44,739 nucleotides of DNA from Verrucomicrobia bacterium 12-59-8 (lineage in GTDB: Bacteria > Verrucomicrobiota > Verrucomicrobiae > Verrucomicrobiales > Verrucomicrobiaceae), in assembly GCA_002279765.1 (NCBI GenBank), contig NCCR01000013.1:3885-48623 (forward strand). Direction: 5' to 3'. Made by a program: the position numbers and the translations under genes. Below the pieces are notes generated by a model. That model saw nothing but the letters and a program-made list of their open reading frames with translations. It was not told the DNA's origin and did not search any database. Shown one piece after another: positions 39,440 to 44,739 of the stretch; the first letter of the stretch is position 1; every line of letters starts with the position of its first letter.

Positions 39440-40363
39440 TTATTTGGAAGGAACGGCTCCTTCGGAGATTTGGACGTCTTTGCCCTGCAGGTGGAGGGCG
39501 TTGAAGTCGTACATGCGGATGATGAGCGGGCCGCTGAAGAAGACGTGGCCGCCGTCGGTCCCGGTGAGGAGGATGGAGGGGATGTGCGCGGCTTTCAGGG
39601 CGGCGTCAAACTCGGTGGCCTGGGCGTAGGGGACGATGTTGTCCTTGTCCCCGTGGATGATGAGGAAAGGCGAGTCGTCCGGGGTGATGTAGGTTACTGG
39701 CGAGGCCTTGCGTGCCTCCTCCTGGCGGTCCTTCAGCGGGCCGCCGATGAGCTTGGCCAGCGGGCCCTTGGGATCTTCAGGATCTATGACGCTGCCCTTG
39801 CCGCCGAAGGTGAGAAAATCGGACGGGCCGCAGAAGTCGAGCACGCAGGAGACGCGGCTGCTTTGGTCCAGATGCTGGCCCAGCGCGCCTTCGAGTTCCT
39901 TCACCCCGCCGGTGACGCCGAGCATGCTCACGAGGTGCCCGCCAGCGGAGATGCCGAAGACGGAGATTTTGCCGGGATCGAGGTTGTATTCCTGTGCATG
40001 AGCGCGCAGCCAGCGGATGGCGGCCTTGCAGTCGTGGATCTGCGCCGGCCACAGGGCCTGGTCGGTCAGGCGGTAGTTGAGGCTGGCCCCAGCGTAGGGC
40101 GTGCCACCGCGTATCAGGCCCACGAGCGTATCCGCGTCGTCCTTGCTGCCAGCCTCCCAGCCGCCGCCGTGGATGTAGACGACCAGCGGATTCGGCTTGT
40201 CCGCCCTGGACTCAGGCAGGTACAGGTCGAGCATCTGGCGCGGGTTGCCAGCGCCGACGTAGTCGAGGTTACGCAGCACACGAAAACCCGCAGGCGGGGC
40301 CGAGACCTTCTGACACTGGGCCAGGAGGGGAAACGAGAGGGCGAGGAGGAGCAGACGGCGCAT
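39440..40363 (-). CDS. BD-FAE/carboxylesterase-like alpha/beta hydrolase, exported
   Basis: 307 residues from ATG 40363 ('MRRLLLLALSFPLLAQC', Sec signal; Cys17 is a lipobox-like position but Gln at -1 is atypical). 'LVVYIHGGGWEAGSK' is the oxyanion HGGGW, 'KISVFGISAGGHLVSML' the nucleophile elbow (GISAGG), and 'SPFLIIHGDKDNIVPY' the acid strand. 'TDGGHVFF' carries the catalytic His. 'GNPRQMLDLYLPE' near the start is typical of BD-FAE esterases. It probably hydrolyses carbohydrate or other esters outside the cytoplasm. It lies upstream of proA on the same strand, with the minisatellite between. Confidence 0.88.
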   Translation of the reverse strand: MRRLLLLALSFPLLAQCQKVSAPPAGFRVLRNLDYVGAGNPRQMLDLYLPESRADKPNPLVVYIHGGGWEAGSKDDADTLVGLIRGGTPYAGASLNYRLTDQALWPAQIHDCKAAIRWLRAHAQEYNLDPGKISVFGISAGGHLVSMLGVTGGVKELEGALGQHLDQSSRVSCVLDFCGPSDFLTFGGKGSVIDPEDPKGPLAKLIGGPLKDRQEEARKASPVTYITPDDSPFLIIHGDKDNIVPYAQATEFDAALKAAHIPSILLTGTDGGHVFFSGPLIIRMYDFNALHLQGKDVQISEGAVPSK

Positions 40364-40467
40364 GGTGCGGACTTCTTTAGACCGGGGTGGCGGGCAAAAC
40401 AAGGGCCGTGAAAGACGGGCGAGACAGGCGTCTTGCCACCTTGACGCATGCTTAACTAGAACTTACT

Positions 40468-41826
40468 ATGCCACCGATGAAATTCCACCCCCACGCCCGC
40501 CTGCCTGTACTTCTGGCATGTGCCGTTTCATTCCTCGCTTTGACGACCACCGCCCCCGCCCTCTGGCCCTTTTCTGGCAAGAAGGATAAAGTGGTGCCAG
40601 TGGACAGCGAACGTGAGTCGCAGGAACTCGCCGCCGCCGACATGCTGGCGCAGGCCCGCCAGGCGGAAACGGACGGCAAAGTCAGCAAGGCCCAGGGCAT
40701 TTACCAGGCCATCGTCAAGAGCTACCCGTTCACCACGAGCGCTGCGGAGGCCTCCTTTCAAAATGCCGTCATCGTCCGCCACATCGGCAAGATGGATGAT
40801 GCGTTTGACGCCCTGCAGCTTTTCATCATGTCCTATCGTGACAGCCCGCACTTCAGCGAGGCGCTGGAGAAGCAGTATGAGATCGCCGAAGAGGCGAAAG
40901 GCGGCCGCAAGCAGCGGGGCATCCTGCTGATCAACATGAAGATGAACTCTTCGGACGTGATCAAGTTTTACGAAAAGATCATCAAGAATGCGCCCTTCGG
41001 CAAATACGCCCCGCTGGCACAGTTCAGCATCGCAGAAATCCAGCAGGATCTGAAGGAGAAGGACAAGGCCGTCGCGGCTTACCAGAAAGTGGTGGAAAAC
41101 TATCCCAATACCTCACAGGCGGCCGAAGCCCAGTTCCGCATTGGTTCCATCAGCAACATCGCCGCGCAGCGCAGCGAAGACGCCTCCAACCTGCTGGCGG
41201 CTCGTGACGCACTGCGCACCTACATCGCCACGCATCCCGGCGGCGACCGCAAGCAGGAAACCGAGCTGATTCTGCACCAGGTCAACACTGCCGAGGCCAA
41301 CCAGTCCCTGACGGTGGCCAAGTTCTACAAGCGCGTTGGCAAGACCAAGGCTGCGGCCATCTACCTCAATGAGGCGCTTAAATTTGGTTCTCCCGAGGTC
41401 TCGGCGGAAGCGCGCACCATGCTGGCGGAACTCGCGGCGGCAGATCCTGACGGCGTGGAGGATGCCAAGAAGGGGCCGGGCCAGGACTACACCGCACTGA
41501 CGGCAGAGAACTTGAAGGCGCGTGATGATTATGTCGGACCGCTGGCCCCCGAGCTGGCCCGCCTCAGCCAGAAGCCCAAAATGCGCACGGGTGATGATGG
41601 CTTTGTGCCCATTCCCCTCACAGAGCCGACCCTACCGCTCCGTCCGGGTGCCACCACACCAGGCGCAGGCTCGCTGCTGCCGCCGGTGCCTGACACGGAA
41701 AAGCCCGCATTGCTGCCGGTGCCGCCCATCCCAGGCGCGCCCCTGCCCATGCAGCCAGGATCCGGTTCAAGTGCTCCGGTGCCGCCCGTCCCCCCCTTGC
41801 CCACCACGACGAAGCCTGCGTCATAA
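40468..41826 (+). CDS. Exported TPR protein, BamD/YbgF-like
   Basis: 452 residues; signal segment 'LPVLLACAVSFLALTTTAPA' (an ATG at 40477 is an alternative start). Helical repeats follow: 'DGKVSKAQGIYQAIVKSYPF', 'GKMDDAFDALQLFIMSY', 'SDVIKFYEKIIKNAPFGKYA', 'KEKDKAVAAYQKVVENYPNT' and 'AEAQFRIGSI', the outer-membrane-lipoprotein BamD pattern (pairs of helices with KxYP). From about residue 370 the tail is Pro-rich and low-complexity ('PVPPIPGAPLPMQPGSG'), perhaps cell-wall spanning. No lipobox Cys is evident at the cleavage site. The next gene encodes an LptE-like lipoprotein, so an envelope-assembly role is plausible. Confidence 0.75.
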   Translation: MPPMKFHPHARLPVLLACAVSFLALTTTAPALWPFSGKKDKVVPVDSERESQELAAADMLAQARQAETDGKVSKAQGIYQAIVKSYPFTTSAAEASFQNAVIVRHIGKMDDAFDALQLFIMSYRDSPHFSEALEKQYEIAEEAKGGRKQRGILLINMKMNSSDVIKFYEKIIKNAPFGKYAPLAQFSIAEIQQDLKEKDKAVAAYQKVVENYPNTSQAAEAQFRIGSISNIAAQRSEDASNLLAARDALRTYIATHPGGDRKQETELILHQVNTAEANQSLTVAKFYKRVGKTKAAAIYLNEALKFGSPEVSAEARTMLAELAAADPDGVEDAKKGPGQDYTALTAENLKARDDYVGPLAPELARLSQKPKMRTGDDGFVPIPLTEPTLPLRPGATTPGAGSLLPPVPDTEKPALLPVPPIPGAPLPMQPGSGSSAPVPPVPPLPTTTKPAS

Positions 41827-41883
41827 TTCTTGCGCAGGCATGGCAGCACGCCATGCTGAACACGTCACTTCTAAACTATTTGG

Positions 41884-42393
41884 ATGAAATCGCTTTTTCT
41901 TCTGCTGGCAGCTGGCTGCCTCCTGATCTCCGGCTGTGCAGGCTACACACTGGGTTCCCACAAACCCGTTCACCTGCAAAAAATCACCAAGCTTGCGGTG
42001 CCCACCTTTGAAAACCTCACATTGGAGCCCCGGCTTGCGGTGCTCGTGACAAATGCGATCATCAAGCAGCTGCAAAACCATGGCGCGTATCAGATCGTAG
42101 CCAGAAGCGAGGCCGAGGCGGTGCTGCAGGGGAGAATTTCCAACATCAACCGCTCGCAGTTCCGCTCCGACCTCAACAATGTGCTGCGCAGCTCACAGAT
42201 CATGGCGACTCTGACATGCCCCTTCACCATCAAGGACACCGCTTCCGGCAAGTTGATCCACACCGGCAATGCCACAGCCGACTCCTACATCATCCTTGAA
42301 GCGAATCTGCAGCTCTCAGAAACTCAGCTCCTCGAAGACGCCGCCCAGCGTCTGGCCTACAGTGTGGCAGATCAGGTTTCCGAAGGCTGGTAA
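41884..42393 (+). CDS. LptE-like LPS-assembly lipoprotein
   Basis: 169 residues with a lipoprotein signal ('SLFLLLAAGCLLISGC', lipobox I-S-G-C, Cys18). The mature start 'AGYTLG' and 'KITKLAVPTFENLTLEPRLA' then 'VLVTNAIIKQLQNHG' are the LptE-family pattern (CGY.l.g......v.vp.f.N.t.....a..lt.al...l). 'EAVLQGRISNI' and 'LLEDAAQRLAYSVADQVSEGW' close the fold. LptE plugs the LptD barrel that inserts LPS in the outer membrane. It lies 57 bp after the TPR gene and 15 bp before rsmI, probably one operon. It fits with waaA in implying LPS. Confidence 0.85.
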   Translation: MKSLFLLLAAGCLLISGCAGYTLGSHKPVHLQKITKLAVPTFENLTLEPRLAVLVTNAIIKQLQNHGAYQIVARSEAEAVLQGRISNINRSQFRSDLNNVLRSSQIMATLTCPFTIKDTASGKLIHTGNATADSYIILEANLQLSETQLLEDAAQRLAYSVADQVSEGW

Positions 42394-42408
42394 CCTTCCG
42401 CCCGCCGC

Positions 42409-43188
42409 ATGTCATCAGAGCCGGATTCAGCCGCAGAGCAGCCCGCCTGTGATGACGCTGAACTGCTGGAGCCTATTTCTGCCACCGGTCGGCTGACGGC
42501 GGGACTGCACCTCGTCGCCACGCCCATCGGCAACATGCGCGACATCACCCAGCGCGCGCTCGACACCCTGCGCATCGCCGATCTGGTGGCCTGCGAGGAC
42601 ACACGCCATTCCGGCATGCTGCTCAAGCATCACGACATTCGCGCACGCCTCATCAGCCTCAATGAGCACAATGAGGCGCAGCGCATCCCACAACTGCTGG
42701 AGCACATGCGGCAGGGCGGCAGCGTGGCGCTGATCTCGGATGCGGGCATGCCCACCGTGTCTGATCCCGGCCAGCGGCTCGTGGGTGCCATGGTGGCGGC
42801 GGGCCTGCATGTGGAGGGCATCCCCGGCCCCAGTGCCGTCATCACCGCGCTGGCAGCGTCCGGACTGCCCACGACCCCCTTCTATTTCGGCGGCTTCCTG
42901 CCCCACAAAAAAGGCGCGCGCACCACGGTGCTCACCGCAGCCTTGCAGCGTGACTGCACCAGCATCTTCTTCGAGAGCCCCTACCGCCTTGTCGATACGC
43001 TCGCCATCCTGGCCGAGGCCGCGCCGGAACATCGCGTCGTCGTCGCGCGGGAGCTGACGAAAAAGTTTGAGGAATTCAAACGTGGCCCGGCAAGCATCCT
43101 GCTATCTCATTACCAAACCAAGACGCCCAAAGGGGAAATCACCCTCCTCATCGCGCCGGTCGATCCCCCCAAGTGGTTGACCTGGTAA
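42409..43188 (+). CDS. rsmI: 16S rRNA (cytidine(1402)-2'-O)-methyltransferase RsmI
   Basis: 259 residues. A ~25-residue acidic leader precedes the conserved '[20 protein letters not shown]', '[16 protein letters not shown]' and '[10 protein letters not shown]'. Then come '[20 protein letters not shown]' (SAM site of the tetrapyrrole-methylase fold), '[16 protein letters not shown]' and '[14 protein letters not shown]'. It methylates the ribose of C1402 in 16S rRNA. The C-terminal small domain ('[14 protein letters not shown]') is complete but short. It is followed 24 bp later by glycogen phosphorylase on the same strand. Confidence 0.95.
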   Translation: MSSEPDSAAEQPACDDAELLEPISATGRLTAGLHLVATPIGNMRDITQRALDTLRIADLVACEDTRHSGMLLKHHDIRARLISLNEHNEAQRIPQLLEHMRQGGSVALISDAGMPTVSDPGQRLVGAMVAAGLHVEGIPGPSAVITALAASGLPTTPFYFGGFLPHKKGARTTVLTAALQRDCTSIFFESPYRLVDTLAILAEAAPEHRVVVARELTKKFEEFKRGPASILLSHYQTKTPKGEITLLIAPVDPPKWLTW

Positions 43189-43211
43189 CTCATTCACAAC
43201 CCAGCATAATC

Positions 43212-44739
43212 ATGGAAGCCCTCGCCAACTGCGCCGTCCTCAACACCCTCGACAGCCTCAAACTTTCGATCACCAACCACCTCCGCTTCACCCTGGGGGC
43301 CTATGTTGAAACAGCCAGTGAGAACGATTGGTACGTCGCCACTTCCCTCGCCGTGCGGGATCGCGTCATGGAGCGCTCCACGCAGTCCCGCCGCCAGCAC
43401 CGCGCCCAGGGCGTGCGCCGCGTGCATTACCTCTCCCTCGAATATCTCATGGGCCGCCTGTTGGAAAACAACCTGCGCAATGCCGGCATCTACGACGCCA
43501 CCAAGGAGGCTCTGGCGGAAATGGGCAAGAATCTCGACGATCTGGTGCAGAAGGAGCCCGACATGGGTCTCGGCAACGGCGGTCTCGGCCGTCTGGCCGC
43601 CTGCTTCATGGACTCGCTCAGCACCATGGACCTGCCCGCCATCGGCTACGGCATCCATTACGAATTTGGCCTGTTCCGCCAGGAGTTCGTCAACGGCAAG
43701 CAGGTCGAGCATCCTGACGCCTGGATGCGCGACGGCAGCCCCTGGAAGATCGCGCGTCCGTCCTACCGCCAGACCGTGCATCTCTACGGTCATGTGATCC
43801 AAAAATTCGACGAGTTTGGCCGCCCGCACCATGAGTGGGTCGAGACCAAATGCCTGCTCGGCCTGCCCTGGGACATCCCCATCGTCGGCTATGACAGCAA
43901 CACCGTGAATGTGCTGCGCCTCTGGCAGGCGCAGGCGGATGAAGACTTCAACTTCAAAGTCTTCAACGAAGGCAGCTACATCGAGGCGCTGCGTGAAAAG
44001 GCCATCGCCGAAACTGTCTCCAAGGTGCTCTACCCCAACGATGCCACCGAAAGCGGCAAAGAACTGCGCCTGGTGCAGCAGTACTTCTTTGTCGCCTGCT
44101 CTCTGGCCGACATCGTGCGCCGGTTCAAAGGCGGCTACGACCTCCCATGGAGTGAGTTTCCTGCCAAGGCTGCCGTTCAGCTCAATGACACGCATCCCGC
44201 CGTCGCCATTCCCGAGCTCATGCGCATCCTCCTGGATGAAGAGAAGCTCGAATGGAGCCAGGCCTGGGACATCTGCCAGAAGACCTTCTCCTACACCAAT
44301 CACACCCTGCTGCCCGAAGCCCTCGAGACCTGGAGCGCCGCGCTGTTTGAGCGTGTGCTGCCGCGCCACCTGCAGATCATCTATGAAATCAACCGGCGCT
44401 TCATGGATGTGGTCGAGGCCCGCTGGCCGGGTGATGGCGAGAAGAAGCGTGCGCTTTCCCTCATCGAGGAGAGCGGTGGCAAAAAAGTACGCATGGCGCA
44501 CATGTCCGTGCTCGGCAGCCATGCCACCAATGGTGTGGCGGCGCTGCACACGCGCCTGCTGTGCGAGCGCCTCTTCCCCGAATTCTTTGAGCTTTATCCT
44601 GAGCGCTTCCTCAATCTGACCAACGGCGTCACCTTCCGTCGCTGGCTCGATGTGTGCAATCCAGAGCTTTCCTCCCTCATCACCGAATCCATCGGTGCCG
44701 GCTGGTTGAAGGACTCCACCAAGCTCATCGCGCTCGACC
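43212..44739 (+). CDS. glgP: Glycogen/alpha-glucan phosphorylase, 3'-truncated by window edge
   Basis: 509 codons from ATG 43212 to the right edge, all open. GT35 phosphorylase landmarks: '[20 protein letters not shown]', '[20 protein letters not shown]', '[14 protein letters not shown]', '[20 protein letters not shown]' and '[14 protein letters not shown]', then '[12 protein letters not shown]'. The glucose-1-phosphate and glycogen-site residues in these segments are conserved. The pyridoxal-phosphate lysine lies further downstream, outside the window. It releases glucose-1-phosphate from glycogen. A ~40-residue N-terminal part precedes the core, as in typical bacterial GlgP (about 820 residues). 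Confidence 0.95.
   Translation, partial: MEALANCAVLNTLDSLKLSITNHLRFTLGAYVETASENDWYVATSLAVRDRVMERSTQSRRQHRAQGVRRVHYLSLEYLMGRLLENNLRNAGIYDATKEALAEMGKNLDDLVQKEPDMGLGNGGLGRLAACFMDSLSTMDLPAIGYGIHYEFGLFRQEFVNGKQVEHPDAWMRDGSPWKIARPSYRQTVHLYGHVIQKFDEFGRPHHEWVETKCLLGLPWDIPIVGYDSNTVNVLRLWQAQADEDFNFKVFNEGSYIEALREKAIAETVSKVLYPNDATESGKELRLVQQYFFVACSLADIVRRFKGGYDLPWSEFPAKAAVQLNDTHPAVAIPELMRILLDEEKLEWSQAWDICQKTFSYTNHTLLPEALETWSAALFERVLPRHLQIIYEINRRFMDVVEARWPGDGEKKRALSLIEESGGKKVRMAHMSVLGSHATNGVAALHTRLLCERLFPEFFELYPERFLNLTNGVTFRRWLDVCNPELSSLITESIGAGWLKDSTKLIALD

Noticed and set aside
43194..44549. 451-codon minus-strand frame at the right end
   Set aside because: It is the antisense of glycogen phosphorylase, whose plus-strand frame is open from 43212 to the window edge with unmistakable GT35 motifs.

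Overview
The window reads as a chromosomal segment of a GC-rich, diderm (LPS-bearing) bacterium, most likely a member of the Verrucomicrobiota close to Prosthecobacter/Verrucomicrobium. This is an inference from gene content: a Tat-exported DUF1501 protein, a bacterial LRR-Roc-COR protein, a COG1579 coiled-coil zinc-ribbon protein, Kdo transferase and LptE-like genes, the style of the degenerate toxin-antitoxin loci, and short dispersed repeats between genes. No rRNA, tRNA, CRISPR array, integrase or intact insertion sequence was seen by eye.

Layout. 0-2.4 kb: 3' end of a parvulin-type peptidyl-prolyl isomerase, a cysteine-rich protein, and a PQQ-type beta-propeller whose signal peptide appears split off by a frameshift. 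2.5-3.2 kb: a vapBC-type locus with a clear promoter/operator and a toxin gene broken by an internal deletion. 3.4-8.7 kb: rsmD-waaA (overlapping), a sugar-phosphate nucleotidyltransferase, a zinc-ribbon coiled-coil protein and a DUF1501 protein. 8.7-9.2 kb: hicAB with a nonsense codon in the toxin. 9.2-13.4 kb: a MurQ/GKRP-like SIS protein, then menF-menD (menaquinone). 13.4-20.8 kb: dhaL and dhaK, normally adjacent, lie about 5.7 kb apart; between them are a 976-residue secreted repeat protein, a truncated zeta-toxin-like gene with its partner, an HNH nuclease with a small partner, and a cyclic-nucleotide-binding-domain protein. 20.8-23.6 kb: a Pycsar-effector-like membrane protein, rnhB-yraN and a secreted protein. 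23.7-28.3 kb: an alpha/beta hydrolase, a large M16 peptidase and thiE. 28.4-31.5 kb: a candidate cobalamin riboswitch, a BtuB-like TonB receptor and a PAS-AraC regulator. 31.5-34.2 kb: a glycosyltransferase, a DUF3313-like lipoprotein and an L,D-transpeptidase. 34.2-35.1 kb: an 840-bp repeat- and hairpin-rich spacer with a 52-bp perfect palindrome. 35.1-37.9 kb: one large LRR-Roc-COR-TIR protein. 38-40.4 kb: proA, preceded by a 30-bp minisatellite, and an esterase-like lipoprotein. 40.5-44.7 kb: a BamD-like TPR protein, an LptE-like lipoprotein, rsmI and the 5' part of glycogen phosphorylase.

Most of the window is housekeeping: envelope (waaA, BamD-like, LptE-like, L,D-transpeptidase, MurQ-like), rRNA modification (rsmD, rsmI), quinone, thiamine and proline synthesis, glycerol/dihydroxyacetone and glycogen metabolism. 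Two things stand out. First, the LRR-Roc-COR-TIR protein is a single-chain receptor-like architecture (repeat sensor, GTPase switch, probable TIR effector) that recalls NLR immune receptors. Second, at least three toxin-antitoxin loci (VapC, HicA, zeta-like), and possibly a fourth HigA-like remnant, have broken toxins beside antitoxin genes that still look complete. That suggests repeated toxin decay with retention of the antitoxins.
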